A DNA stretch of 64,000 nucleotides from an uncultured Clostridia bacterium (GCA_947625765.1 CANQPP010000002.1:1-64000); one strand, 5' to 3'. Counted from the first letter of the stretch, positions 42,339-51,836 are shown. A program made the numbers and translations. Notes: generated from the sequence alone by a model not told the origin.

Positions 42339-42907
42339 GTTTTCTTCGCTCCCTTTCCTCGTCTGTGCGCGGCGTACAGCGCCGCTTCCATAATATGCCC
42401 CAGCCGAAAGGCCGCCATACAGGAAAGCCGCAGGGAAAGCGCGTCCCTCCCGAAGGCGGGCCTGACGGCGCTGGCGTAAACAAGGCGCGGGTTGCTCCTC
42501 CTGCACAGGGCGAACAAAAAGGCGTAGAGCTGCTGCGCCCCGCCGCAGCCAAGGGCGGTCAGCGCCGCGTCGTCCTTTGCCCCGAGCTCCGCCCGCAGGC
42601 GCAGGCGCTCAACACGCGCATGTTTTAGCAGTTCCCGCAGGAAGGCGTCCACACCGAAGCGGCCGCGCTTCCCTTTCCGCTTCCGTTTGATCGGCTTCTC
42701 CTTCCCGCCGATGAACTGCTTTAGGCGCAGGCCTTCCTTCTCCCTTCGCAAGGAGAAGCGCAGGCGCAGCCGCACCCAGCCGTCCAGCAGCAGCGCTTCC
42801 AGCTCAAGGGCCGCGCCGCGCCCGTCCGCCTCCGCCAGCAAATGCACGCTGTTGCGGGAAAAGGCGATGAGCAGCGCCAAAAACGCCGCGGCCGCCGCCC
42901 AGGGCAT
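42323..42907 (-). CDS. DUF2953-like membrane-associated protein
   Basis: N-terminal TM, basic linker, position directly upstream of ytfJ. Confidence 0.65.
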   Translation of the reverse strand: MPWAAAAAFLALLIAFSRNSVHLLAEADGRGAALELEALLLDGWVRLRLRFSLRREKEGLRLKQFIGGKEKPIKRKRKGKRGRFGVDAFLRELLKHARVERLRLRAELGAKDDAALTALGCGGAQQLYAFLFALCRRSNPRLVYASAVRPAFGRDALSLRLSCMAAFRLGHIMEAALYAAHRRGKGAKKTWPIR

Positions 42908-43076
42908 GCTCCCTCACCTCTTTTCTCTGCCAAAGGCTTCCAGCCCTATTTATGCCCACGCTTCCCGCCGTTCATGAGCCAAATACGCCGCTTGTGCTTC
43001 TATCCTTCCGCGTGCTATACTTAAAGCTGCTATAAAAAGCGCCCGTCTCAGGACGGGTGGAAAGGAAAGACAGCGC

Positions 43077-44264
43077 ATGATCGTTCGCAAGCTCAACGTG
43101 GAAGACCTGCCCGCCTATGAGCGGGTGCAGGCCGTGTGTTTCACCTTCTCCGCCGACATGGAGGCCCGGGACAAGCGGGGCTACCAACTGTCCGACCGGG
43201 ACGACGTCTGGGGCTCCTTCACCGACGAGGGCGTGCTGCAGGGCGGCATGATCGCCTCCCACTACCTCATGCGCGTGGGCACCAAGCAGTTCAAGGGCGC
43301 GGGCATCGGCGGCGTCACCACGCTGCCCGAGTACCGCCGCACGGGGGCCATCCGCGCCATCTTCCGGGAGATGTTCAAGGACTTAAAGGCCCAGGGCTTC
43401 GTGCTCAGCGGCCTGTATCCCTTCTCCCACGCCTTCTACCGCAAGTTCGGCTACGAGATCGGCCACACGTTCGACCACTACATCGTCCCCACTTCCGAGC
43501 TGCTGGGCGACCCGCAGCCCAAGGCGGTCTACATGGCCGTGGGCGACGAGCGGCTGGACGAGGTGATGGCCGTGTACGAGGCCTTCTCCAAAACGCGCAC
43601 GCTGTCCATCGCCCGCCCCGACAAGGAGAGCTGGAAGGCGCTCTGGTCCGGCGAGCCCTACCAGAGCCGCTGCTACCGCTACCTGCTCTATAACGAAGCG
43701 GACGCCCCCTGCGCCTACGTGAACTTCACCGTGGACGACAAGCGGGAGGCGCGCAGGGCCGTGATCCGCGAGCTGGCCTTCATCGACAAGGCCTCCTTCT
43801 ACCTGGCCCTGGGCTTCCTCTCCCGCTTCCATCCCCATTACGCGGAGGTGGACCTCTTCCTGCCCTCGGACGTGTTCTTTACCGGCCTGCATGCAAATCC
43901 CTATGAGGTCAAGCCCCAGCCCGGCCACGAGTACATGATGCGCATACTGGACGTGCCCGCCTTCTTATCCGGCATGGACTGCCCCGCGGGCAAAGGCACG
44001 CTGACAATGCAGGTGACGGACGAGTTCCTGCCCGAGAACGCGGGGACCTACACGCTCACCTGGGAGGACGGCCGCCTTTCCTGCGAGCGGACGGAGCGTC
44101 CGGCTGACCTGAAATTGGACCAAACCTCCCTCACCCAGCTGGCCATGGGCTTTATGCCCATCGCGCGCCTTAAGTACCGGCGGGACGTGGAGCTGTATTG
44201 TGGAGAGGCGCTCGTAAACGCGGTGTTCCCCGAAAGGCCGCGCTACGTGGGAGACCGCTACTGA
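43077..44264 (+). CDS. Eis-like GNAT N-acetyltransferase
   Basis: GIGGVTTLPEYRRTGAIRAIFREM, GLYPFSHAFYRKFGYE; C-terminal SCP2-like domain. Confidence 0.85.
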   Translation: MIVRKLNVEDLPAYERVQAVCFTFSADMEARDKRGYQLSDRDDVWGSFTDEGVLQGGMIASHYLMRVGTKQFKGAGIGGVTTLPEYRRTGAIRAIFREMFKDLKAQGFVLSGLYPFSHAFYRKFGYEIGHTFDHYIVPTSELLGDPQPKAVYMAVGDERLDEVMAVYEAFSKTRTLSIARPDKESWKALWSGEPYQSRCYRYLLYNEADAPCAYVNFTVDDKREARRAVIRELAFIDKASFYLALGFLSRFHPHYAEVDLFLPSDVFFTGLHANPYEVKPQPGHEYMMRILDVPAFLSGMDCPAGKGTLTMQVTDEFLPENAGTYTLTWEDGRLSCERTERPADLKLDQTSLTQLAMGFMPIARLKYRRDVELYCGEALVNAVFPERPRYVGDRY

Positions 44265-44286
44265 TACCGAAGGAGGAAGAAACGCG

Positions 44287-44916
44287 ATGCTGTGCCTCTG
44301 TTCGGATGGCTTGACGAGCAAACAGCTGCTGGAAGCGGCGGCCCTTTATGCCCCGCGCGGCGGCCACGCCGCCCTGGTGGTGACCGCGGACAGGGCCTAC
44401 CGCAGGCAGGACAAGAACGTGCCCCGCTGCACGAAGGAGCTGGAGGCCCTGGGCCTGACCGCCCACTGCTTCGACCTGGACTTCTCCCCGGCGGAGCAGC
44501 TGCTGCTGTTCGATGCGGCCATGTTCATCGGCGGCAACCCCTACGAGCTGCTGGACAGCCTGCGCCGCGCCAACGCCCGGCCGGTGCTCGAGCGCTTCGC
44601 CCGGGAGCGGCTGCTCATCGGCTGGAGCGCCGGGGCGCTGGTGTTCTGCCCCTCGCTCGATCTCATCGACCGCTACACGCCCGAGATGAACAGCCCCAAA
44701 CTGGACGACCTCACGGGCCTGCATTTGACGGATACGCAGGTGCTGCCCCACTATGCCGCCTTCCTGCGCCGCTTCGACCGCTTCGAGGAAAAGGCCGCGG
44801 AATACGAGCGGGAAACGGGCAGGCCGGTGCTGCGCCTGAGCGACGGCGACGGCGTGTTCCTGTCCGGGGCGGGCGGGCCTCTGCTCGTGCGCGGCGAACA
44901 CCATAAGGAGGGCTGA
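44287..44916 (+). CDS. Peptidase S51 (dipeptidase E-like) family protein
   Basis: AMFIGGNPYELLDSLR, LIGWSAGALV. Confidence 0.78.
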   Translation: MLCLCSDGLTSKQLLEAAALYAPRGGHAALVVTADRAYRRQDKNVPRCTKELEALGLTAHCFDLDFSPAEQLLLFDAAMFIGGNPYELLDSLRRANARPVLERFARERLLIGWSAGALVFCPSLDLIDRYTPEMNSPKLDDLTGLHLTDTQVLPHYAAFLRRFDRFEEKAAEYERETGRPVLRLSDGDGVFLSGAGGPLLVRGEHHKEG

Positions 44917-44917
44917 A

Positions 44918-45444
44918 ATGCCGGAGGAATTGCGGCTGTTTATCCCCCGCCCGGAGGACGGCTGGTTCTACGTGCAGATGATGACCGACCCTGAAACGAT
45001 GGCCTACAACGCGCCGTGGTTCCCGCCGGACGGCTGCATCCCGGAGCCGGAGTCCGAGTGGGAAAGGCTGCAGCGCGGCTGGATCGGGAAGGAGCCGGAG
45101 CGCTTTTACGCCTTCCTGCAGAGAAAAAGCGACGGCGCGTTCGTGGGGGTGTGAATCATCACTTAAACCCGAGGCGTGGCTGGTGGGATATGGGCATCGT
45201 GATCTACGCCCCACAGCGGGGAAAGGGATACGGGAAGCAGGGCCTGCGCCTGCTGCTCGAGCGCGCGTTCCGGGTGGACGGCGTTCCCCGCCTGCACAAC
45301 GACTTCGAGACGAGCCGCGGCGCCGCGTACCGCATCCACAAGGCCGCGGGCTTCCGGGAAACAGGCGCCTCCGACGGCATCCTCCACCTGGAACTGACGC
45401 GGGAGGAATACCTGCAAAACAACCCCGCGCCTCGCGAAGAATGA
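44918..45444 (+). pseudogene. GNAT-family acetyltransferase interrupted by a frameshift
   Basis: Frame 1 ends ...FYAFLQRKSDGAFVGV*; another frame continues GVNHHLNPRRGWWDMGIVIYAPQRGKGYGKQGLRLLLERAF... Confidence 0.8.
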
Positions 45445-45634
45445 ACGTCCCTATCCCCGCCGCGAAAACCCTTCCCTCGCGGCCCATTGAGAAAAAAGGG
45501 AAAGCCTTTCTTTTGTGATACTTTTGCCCCTCGGCCGCGTTTCGCCGAGGAGCTGCTTTTCCATCATAAGAAGCCATGCGATCAGCAGCCCTTTTCCGCG
45601 CTTTACGCAGCAATTCCCGGCCCGCCCCCGCAGA

Positions 45635-45672
45635 GTTCGCCTCCCCTATGCTTTAGCAAAGGGGAGGCGAAC
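45635..45672. repeat. Perfect inverted repeat in intergenic region
   Basis: GTTCGCCTCCCCT-atgctttagcaa-AGGGGAGGCGAAC. Confidence 0.7.
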
Positions 45673-45701
45673 TTCGCAAAGCCAGCGCGGTTTCCGCATG
45701 C

Positions 45702-45741
45702 CAAAAGGACGGCGCGGGCCTCGCCCTGCCGTCCTTTTTCT
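45702..45741. terminator. Bidirectional intrinsic terminator
   Basis: AAAAGGACGGC...GCCGTCCTTTTT. Confidence 0.75.
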
Positions 45742-45762
45742 GCGCTTATTTTCAATATGGGA

Positions 45763-46800
45763 TCAGATCGTCTTTGTGTCCTGCACGAAGGCCGTCAGCA
45801 GGCGGTAGGTGTTCTCCAGCCCGTCCAGGTGGCCGCGCTCGTAGCCGTGGGAGGCGAACACGCCGGGGCCGATCAGCGCGTGGCGCAGATCGTAGCCCGC
45901 GGAAAGGGCCGCGTCCGCGTCGGAGCCGTAAGCGGGGTAGATGTCCACGGCGTAGCGCAGGCCGTTTTCCTCGGCCAGCTCGATCAGCCGGGAGGTCAGC
46001 TCGTAGTTGTAGGGCCCGCGGGAATCCTTGGCGCAGATGGAGACCATCGTCTCGTCGCAGCCCAGGTCGTCGCCCACGCAGCCCATGTCCACGGAGAGTA
46101 TATCCTGCGTGTCCTCCGGCAGGCCCGCGCTGGCGCCGTGGCCCACCTCCTCATGGACGGTGAAGATGAGATACAGCCTGCGGGCGGGCTTGACCGCGCC
46201 CTCGGCCACGGCCTTGGCCAGGCGCAGCAGCACCGCCGAGGAGGCCTTGTCGTCCAGATGGCGGCTCTTGATGCAGCCCGAGGGCAGTATGCAGGCGCGT
46301 GGCTCAAAGGCCACGAAGCAGCCCGGCCCGATGCCGAGCGCCTTGACGCCCTGTGCATCCTTCACGTTCTCGTCCAGCACCACCTCCATGGTGGTGTCGT
46401 CGCGCTTGACAGAGCCCATGTCCCGGAACACGTGGGTGGCCGGGGTGGTCAGGTACACGCAGCCGGTGTATTCCCGGCCGTCCCGGGCGAAAACGCGCAC
46501 GTTCTCGTTCTCGATGGAGTTCCAGGCATAGCCGCCGATCTGGCACAGGCGCAGCCTGCCATTGGGCTTGACAGAGCGCACCATCGCCCCCAATGTATCC
46601 ACGTGGGCGGACAGCGCCAGCGGCGCGCCTTCCCCGCCCAGGCAGCAGACCACGTTGCCCTTGTGTGTCCTCTCCGGCTGGAAGGACAGGCCGCGCAGTG
46701 TGTTCTCGATCCTCTCCGCCGCCCGGTGGGTGTAGCCCGTGGGCGAGGGCGTGTTCAGCAGCCCCAGCAGCGTTTCCGCCATCCATTCCCGATCGTTCAT
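45763..46800 (-). CDS. M42-family metallopeptidase
   Basis: PSPTGYTHRAAERI, LSAHVDTLGAMV, TVHEEVGHGAS, GSDADAAL. Confidence 0.88.
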   Translation of the reverse strand: MNDREWMAETLLGLLNTPSPTGYTHRAAERIENTLRGLSFQPERTHKGNVVCCLGGEGAPLALSAHVDTLGAMVRSVKPNGRLRLCQIGGYAWNSIENENVRVFARDGREYTGCVYLTTPATHVFRDMGSVKRDDTTMEVVLDENVKDAQGVKALGIGPGCFVAFEPRACILPSGCIKSRHLDDKASSAVLLRLAKAVAEGAVKPARRLYLIFTVHEEVGHGASAGLPEDTQDILSVDMGCVGDDLGCDETMVSICAKDSRGPYNYELTSRLIELAEENGLRYAVDIYPAYGSDADAALSAGYDLRHALIGPGVFASHGYERGHLDGLENTYRLLTAFVQDTKTI

Positions 46801-46971
46801 CTTGGTTTCCCCCTCCTCTGTTTATGGGTGTTTCTTGTATACAGTATACCGCATTTGTCCGTCTTTCGCCATTTGTCACAGAACTTTTTCTTGCATGAGA
46901 GCCGCGACGTGGTACAATTAGGAAAGCGCCTTAAGGAAAATAAGCTCTCTGGAAAGGAACGTGCCCCCATC

Positions 46972-47571
46972 ATGCGCCTGCTCATCGCCAGCAACAACGC
47001 CCACAAGATCCGTGAAATGCGCCAGATACTGCATCCCCACTTCCCCGTCGTCCAGGGTCTGAAGGAGGCGGGCCTGTCCATCGAGGTGGTCGAGGACGGG
47101 CATAGCTTTGCCGAAAACGCCTACAAGAAGGCCAGCGAGGTCTGCAGGCTGACCGGCTGCGCCTCCCTGGCGGACGATTCCGGCCTGTGCGTGGACGCGC
47201 TGGACGGCGCGCCGGGCATCTACTCGGCCCGCTTTTCCGGCGAGCACGGGGACGATGAGGACAACAACCGCCTGCTGCTCGAGCGCCTGCAGGACAAGCC
47301 CCGGCCCTGGACGGCCCGCTATGCCTGCGCCATCTGCTTATGCAGGCCGGAGAAGCCGCCCATCCAGGTGGAGGCCTACTGCGAGGGCACGATCATCCCC
47401 GAGTACCGCGGGCAGGGCGGCTTCGGCTACGACCCGCTGTTCATCCCCGAAGGGTACGAGCGCACCTTCGGCGAGCTGGACGCAGAGCTCAAGAACCGCA
47501 TCAGCCACCGGGCCAAGGCGCTGGCGCTGCTGCTCGAGCGGCTGGAAGAGGAGAACCCCAAATGCGGCTGA
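46972..47571 (+). CDS. rdgB: XTP/dITP diphosphatase
   Basis: LLIASNNAHKIREM, SLADDSGLCVDALDGAPGIYSARF, GFGYDPLFIPEGYERTF. Confidence 0.95.
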   Translation: MRLLIASNNAHKIREMRQILHPHFPVVQGLKEAGLSIEVVEDGHSFAENAYKKASEVCRLTGCASLADDSGLCVDALDGAPGIYSARFSGEHGDDEDNNRLLLERLQDKPRPWTARYACAICLCRPEKPPIQVEAYCEGTIIPEYRGQGGFGYDPLFIPEGYERTFGELDAELKNRISHRAKALALLLERLEEENPKCG

Positions 47572-48038
47572 TCGTGGTGAGCGACACCCACGCCTGCACC
47601 GACCGCATGGATGCCTCTCTGGATACGCTGCGGGCCTTAAAGGGCGATATGTACGTGCACCTGGGCGACTACGTTTCCGACAGGGACTACCTGCAAAAGC
47701 GGCTGGGCGTGCCCTTCGTGGCCGTGCCCGGCAACGGGGACTGGGGCATCCGTTTGGAGAAGGAGCGCGTGCTTGAGCTCGGGGACAAGCGCCTGCTGCT
47801 CTGCCACGGGCACACGCTGGGCGTCAAGTCGGGCCTTCTGCGGCTCTGCCTGCGGGCGCAGGAACTGGAATGCGACGGGGCGCTGTTCGGCCACACCCAC
47901 GAGCCGTACTTAGGCAACGAGAACGGGCTGTTCCTCCTGAACCCCGGCTCTTTGGGCTACAACTGGATGAGCGGCCGCGGCATGGGCATAGGCGTGGTGG
48001 AGCTGGAAGGCGGGCAGCTGCGCGGGGCGCTGTTATAA
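47562..48038 (+). CDS. YfcE/MJ0936-family metallophosphoesterase
   Basis: VVSDTHACTDRM, VAVPGNGDWG, LLCHGHTLGV, FGHTHEPY, LNPGSLGYN. Confidence 0.92.
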   Translation: MRLIVVSDTHACTDRMDASLDTLRALKGDMYVHLGDYVSDRDYLQKRLGVPFVAVPGNGDWGIRLEKERVLELGDKRLLLCHGHTLGVKSGLLRLCLRAQELECDGALFGHTHEPYLGNENGLFLLNPGSLGYNWMSGRGMGIGVVELEGGQLRGALL

Positions 48039-48082
48039 GGCGATCATGCGGCAAGATTTGCACTTTCATGGAAAAAAGGGGC

Positions 48083-48111
48083 TTGACAGGCCCGGCCCGA
48101 CGGTATATAAT
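48083..48111 (+). promoter_or_regulatory. Consensus promoter of the tRNA array (TTGACA-17-TATAAT)
   Basis: Exact -35 and -10 hexamers, 17-bp spacer, 39 bp upstream of first tRNA. Confidence 0.85.
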
Positions 48112-48149
48112 ATCAAATCGTCAGTGAGATCGTCTCCTGCGTCTTATAT

Positions 48150-48226
<77 letters not shown>

Positions 48227-48258
48227 ACCTCAGCGCGGCGGTCGTCCCTGGCAGGCAT

Positions 48259-48336
48259 GGTGGATATAGCTCAGTTGGTTAGAGTGCCAGGTTGTGGCCC
48301 TGGAGGTCGTGGGTTCGAGCCCCACTATTCACCCCA
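48259..48336 (+). tRNA. tRNA-His (GTG)
   Basis: Extra 5' G, anticodon loop TTGTGGC, encoded CCA. Confidence 0.93.
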
Positions 48337-48407
48337 CTTCAATTTCACACGCCCAAGAGGCTTCCGCCTCCTGTCGTTTCGGCGGGAGATGGGGTGGGTC
48401 GAAGCGT

Positions 48408-48482
48408 TGGGGTGTCGCCAAGTGGTAAGGCCCGGGACTTTGACTCCCGTATTCGTAGGTTCGAGTCCTGCCACCCCAGCCA
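48408..48482 (+). tRNA. tRNA-Gln (TTG)
   Basis: TGGGGTG/CACCCCA acceptor, loop CTTTGAC, encoded CCA. Confidence 0.93.
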
Positions 48483-48492
48483 ATCCCAACAC

Positions 48493-48568
48493 GACCCATT
48501 AGCTCAGTTGGCAGAGCACTTGACTTTTAATCAAGGTGTCCGGAGTTCGAATCTCCGATGGGTCACCA
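48493..48568 (+). tRNA. tRNA-Lys (TTT)
   Basis: GACCCAT/ATGGGTC acceptor, loop CTTTTAA, encoded CCA. Confidence 0.93.
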
Positions 48569-48591
48569 AGTTTTTTCCATCGGAAGAACAT

Positions 48592-48675
48592 GCGGGCGTG
48601 GCGGAATGGCAGACGCGCCAGACTTAGGATCTGGTGCCCTAGGGCGTATGAGTTCAAGTCTCTTCGCCCGCACCA
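48592..48675 (+). tRNA. tRNA-Leu (TAG)
   Basis: GCGGGCG/CGCCCGC acceptor, long variable arm, loop CTTAGGA, encoded CCA. Confidence 0.92.
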
Positions 48676-48695
48676 TCTTCCCCTTTTCGGAGCGT

Positions 48696-48770
48696 GCGGT
48701 AGTAGCTCAGTGGTAGAGTGCCACCTTGCCAAGGTGGATGTCGCGAGTTCGAATCTCGTCTACCGCTCCA
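48696..48770 (+). tRNA. tRNA-Gly (GCC)
   Basis: GCGGTAG/CTACCGC acceptor, loop TTGCCAA, encoded CCA. Confidence 0.93.
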
Positions 48771-48804
48771 TTTTTCCTTCTTTCCCCTTGCGCGGACCTC
48801 ACAC

Positions 48805-48878
48805 GCGGGTGTAGCTCAATGGCAGAGTTCCAGCCTTCCAAGCTGGCTGTGTGGGTTCGATTCCCATCACCCGCTCCA
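48805..48878 (+). tRNA. tRNA-Gly (TCC)
   Basis: GCGGGTG/CACCCGC acceptor, loop CTTCCAA, encoded CCA. Confidence 0.93.
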
Positions 48879-48894
48879 AACTATCCCCGGTTAT

Positions 48895-48970
48895 GGACCG
48901 CTAGCTCAGTTGGTAGAGCACCTGACTCTTAATCAGGGTGTCCAGGGTTCGAGTCCCTGGCGGTCCACCA
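48895..48970 (+). tRNA. tRNA-Lys (CTT), copy 1
   Basis: GGACCGC/GCGGTCC acceptor, loop CTCTTAA, encoded CCA. Confidence 0.93.
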
Positions 48971-49006
48971 ACAAAAGGCCTTTCCCTTTTACTTCCGCTT
49001 CGATAC

Positions 49007-49082
49007 GGACCGCTAGCTCAGTTGGTAGAGCACCTGACTCTTAATCAGGGTGTCCAGGGTTCGAGTCCCTGGCGGTCCACCA
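49007..49082 (+). tRNA. tRNA-Lys (CTT), copy 2
   Basis: Identical by eye to 48895-48970. Confidence 0.93.
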
Positions 49083-49149
49083 CGGAATGGGGAAAGGCCT
49101 TTTCCTGCCCAAACCCCCATTGATCGGAATTTAAGGAGGTCGTCGACCC

Positions 49150-50571
49150 TTGCGCGCTTCCCTGCTGGGCGACCGCGATTTTTATCGCTCCATACTCGCC
49201 ATCGGCCTGCCCGTGGCCCTGCAGAACCTGCTGGCCACCACCGCCAGCATGATCGACACCATGATGCTGGGCACGCAGGGCGAGCTGGCCGTGGCCGCCG
49301 TGGGCATCAGCTCCCAGTTTGCCTCTTTGATGTTCTCGGCCTATTTCGGCTTCTGCAACGGCGGCATGCTGTTCTTCGCCCAGTATTGGGGCGCCAGGGA
49401 CGAAAAGGGCATCTGCCGCGCCTACGGCGTGACGCTCAGCTTCATGATGCTGGTGGGCCTGCTGTTCGGCTTCGTCTCCGTCGCCTTCCCCCATTGGGTG
49501 CTCTCGGTCTACACGGACAAGCCCGCCATCCAGCAGATCGGCGTTCAATACCTGCGCATCACCGGGTGGAGCTTTCCCCTGCAGGTGCTGGCCATGGCCA
49601 TCAGCTCCCTCATGCGCTCCACGGAGAACGTCAAGTCCCCCTTGTACGCCTCCATCGCCAGCCTGCTCACCAACATGGTGGTCAACTACCTGCTCATCTT
49701 CGGCCGTCTCGGCCTGCCCGCCATGGGCGTGCGCGGCGCGGCCGTGGGCACCGTGGTCTCCAGCGTCGTGAACGTGACGCTGCTCTACCTGCTGGCCATG
49801 CGGGACAAGGAGGCCTTCATCCTCCGTTTCCGCGAGCAGTTCCGCTGGACGCGCGCCTTCATGCGCCAGTACTTCCAGAAGAGCCTGCCCATGATCGGCA
49901 ACGAGCTGCTCTACGGCGTGGGGCAGATGCTCATCAACATCGTGGTGGGCCGCCAGGCGGAGGCGGGCATCTCCGCCATGGCCGTTTTCCGCGTGATCGA
50001 GGGGCTGATCTTCGCCTTCTTCGTGGGCCTGAGCAGCGCCAGCGGCGTGCTTGTGGGCAAGAAGATCGGCGCGGGCGACCACGAGGGCGGCTTCCTCGAC
50101 GCCAAGCGCTTCGCCCTCATCTGCCCCATGGTCACGCTGCTCATCTGCCTGTGCCTGCTGCCCGTGCGCGGGCCGCTGCTGCGGGTGTTCGGCCTGGGCG
50201 ACACCGCCCTGCAGTACGGCAAGTGGATGCTGCTGGTCTACACGGTGGCCGGCACGGTGCGCACCTGCAACTACATGATGAACAACTGCTTCCGCGCCGG
50301 CGGCGAGCCCGTGTTCGGCACGGTGCTGGAGATCAGCTGCCTGTTCCTCATCACGGTGCCGCTCACCTGGTGCGCGGGCATCGTCTGGAGGCTGCCCTTC
50401 CTGGCGGTGTTCGGCTTTATGTACATCGACGAGTTCCTGCGCCTGGCCGTGGAGCTGGGCTACCTGCGCTCTGGCCGCTGGGTGAAGCCCGTCACTTCAG
50501 AGGGCCTCGCCACGCTGGCCACCTTCAAGGAGAGCCTTACAAATAAGCGCGCCCGCAGAGGACGCGCCTGA
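49150..50571 (+). CDS. MATE-family efflux transporter
   Basis: TTG start after AAGGAGG; ILAIGLPVALQNLLATTASMIDTMMLG. Confidence 0.9.
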   Translation: MRASLLGDRDFYRSILAIGLPVALQNLLATTASMIDTMMLGTQGELAVAAVGISSQFASLMFSAYFGFCNGGMLFFAQYWGARDEKGICRAYGVTLSFMMLVGLLFGFVSVAFPHWVLSVYTDKPAIQQIGVQYLRITGWSFPLQVLAMAISSLMRSTENVKSPLYASIASLLTNMVVNYLLIFGRLGLPAMGVRGAAVGTVVSSVVNVTLLYLLAMRDKEAFILRFREQFRWTRAFMRQYFQKSLPMIGNELLYGVGQMLINIVVGRQAEAGISAMAVFRVIEGLIFAFFVGLSSASGVLVGKKIGAGDHEGGFLDAKRFALICPMVTLLICLCLLPVRGPLLRVFGLGDTALQYGKWMLLVYTVAGTVRTCNYMMNNCFRAGGEPVFGTVLEISCLFLITVPLTWCAGIVWRLPFLAVFGFMYIDEFLRLAVELGYLRSGRWVKPVTSEGLATLATFKESLTNKRARRGRA

Positions 50572-50595
50572 TCTACCCCAAAAAACGCTTAAGCA

Positions 50596-50632
50596 GCCCG
50601 CCGGAGATCTCCGGCGGGCCGCTTCTTTTTAC
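50596..50632. terminator. Perfect palindrome terminator between convergent genes
   Basis: GCCCGCCGGAGATCTCCGGCGGGC followed by cgcttcttttt. Confidence 0.7.
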
Positions 50633-51430
50633 TTACAGCTTGTCCTTGGTGTAGAAGATCCAGTGCTCATTGTCGATCATGTGCCGGTAGCCCTCGCCGC
50701 CGAACCATGCCTGCGGCAGGTCGTCCTTGCCGCCCGTGCGCAGGAGGTCCTCAGCGCAGTCCTTCAGCTGGTCGATGAAGGACGCGGGCGTGGTCTCTAT
50801 GCCGTGGCCCATGGCCATGCGGTCGAACTCGCCGCGCCAGGGGTCGAGGCCGTTGAGGCTTTCCAGCAGGGTCCGGATGGAGGTGGAATGGTCCAGCTGC
50901 ATCCACAGCTGGTGGCAGAGGGCGTCGCCGGTGAACAGCGTGCGGCTCTGCCTGTCCAGCAGGCACAGGCTGCCGGGGGTGTGCCCGGCCACCAGAATGG
51001 CCTCCAGAACGCGGCCGCCCAGGTCGATGGTATCGCCCGGCTGTATGTCCTTTAAGGGGCAGGGCTTGGCCTTGCCGCTCTCGATGAGGGACAGGGCGTA
51101 GCGCTTAGCCTCTCCCTCGGGCTGGCTGCGGACGTAGTTCTCATAGTCGGCGAAGAACTCGTCGTGGATGGCCCAGTCCGCACGGTTCAGATACGCCTCG
51201 TCAAAGAACATGTTGCCGTAGATGTGGTCGCAGTGGCCGTGGGTGTTGAACACCACGAGGGGCTTGTCCGTCACCCGCCGGACCAGCGCGTGCAGGTCCT
51301 CCAGGCCGTTCAGCGTGTCCACGATCAGGGCCTTCTCTGGCCCCTCCACCACGTAGCAGGTGGATTCGCCCGCGTCGTCGATCAGCGTGATGCCGTCGCC
51401 CAGCGGGTAAAAGCGCGCTCTTTGCTGCAT
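50633..51430 (-). CDS. MBL-fold metallohydrolase
   Basis: VFNTHGHCDHIYGN, VAGHTPGSLCLLDRQSRTLFTGDAL. Confidence 0.88.
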   Translation of the reverse strand: MQQRARFYPLGDGITLIDDAGESTCYVVEGPEKALIVDTLNGLEDLHALVRRVTDKPLVVFNTHGHCDHIYGNMFFDEAYLNRADWAIHDEFFADYENYVRSQPEGEAKRYALSLIESGKAKPCPLKDIQPGDTIDLGGRVLEAILVAGHTPGSLCLLDRQSRTLFTGDALCHQLWMQLDHSTSIRTLLESLNGLDPWRGEFDRMAMGHGIETTPASFIDQLKDCAEDLLRTGGKDDLPQAWFGGEGYRHMIDNEHWIFYTKDKL

Positions 51431-51589
51431 CTTTTTTCCTCCCTTATTGGATGCGTTTCCTCCGCGTCCGTGTTTATCCAGCGGACGATTTATTATAGCA
51501 CAATCGGGTCCCGAGCGTCACCCATCATTTGCGCAACCGCCCTTCCCGCCTGGATGGAAATTTTCTTCCGAAAAATCCGCCCCGCGCGA

Positions 51590-51618
51590 TTGCAGACGGC
51601 CGCGGAACATGCTATGAT
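51590..51618 (+). promoter_or_regulatory. Promoter TTGCAG-17-TATGAT
   Basis: Hexamers at 51590 and 51613; predicted start a few nt before the structured leader. Confidence 0.6.
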
Positions 51619-51629
51619 ATACAGGATAA

Positions 51630-51800
51630 AAGGGAGTAGCCTGCGCCCGCTTCCCGGGCGTTGTGCGCGCGCGTCACCCCGGCGGCACGGCTCGTTCGTC
51701 CGCCCGCGGCCACATGAAAAGGCGAGACTTTTTTCGGATGCGGAGGAGTTTTTCTCCCCACCCGGAAAAGGCCTCGTTTTTTTGTTGGCGTCCCCCCTTT
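51630..51800 (+). ncRNA. Riboswitch-like structured 5' leader (yybP-ykoY-like motifs; class unconfirmed)
   Basis: AAAGGGAGTAGCC at the predicted 5' end and GGCGAGACTTTTTT at the 3' side, with GC hairpins between. Confidence 0.45.
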
Positions 51801-51836
51801 TGCAAATCGACCAAAAGAAAGGTAGTGAACCCCCTC

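Noticed and set aside
45487-46971. N-terminal ~495-aa extension of the ORF containing rdgB
   Set aside because: Antisense to the M42 peptidase; rdgB starts at 46972 with MRLLIASNNAHK
48257-49123. ORFs across the tRNA array (for example ...SSVGRAPDS..., ...GPLAQLVEHLTLNQGVQGSSPWRST)
   Set aside because: Classic spurious translations of tRNA genes
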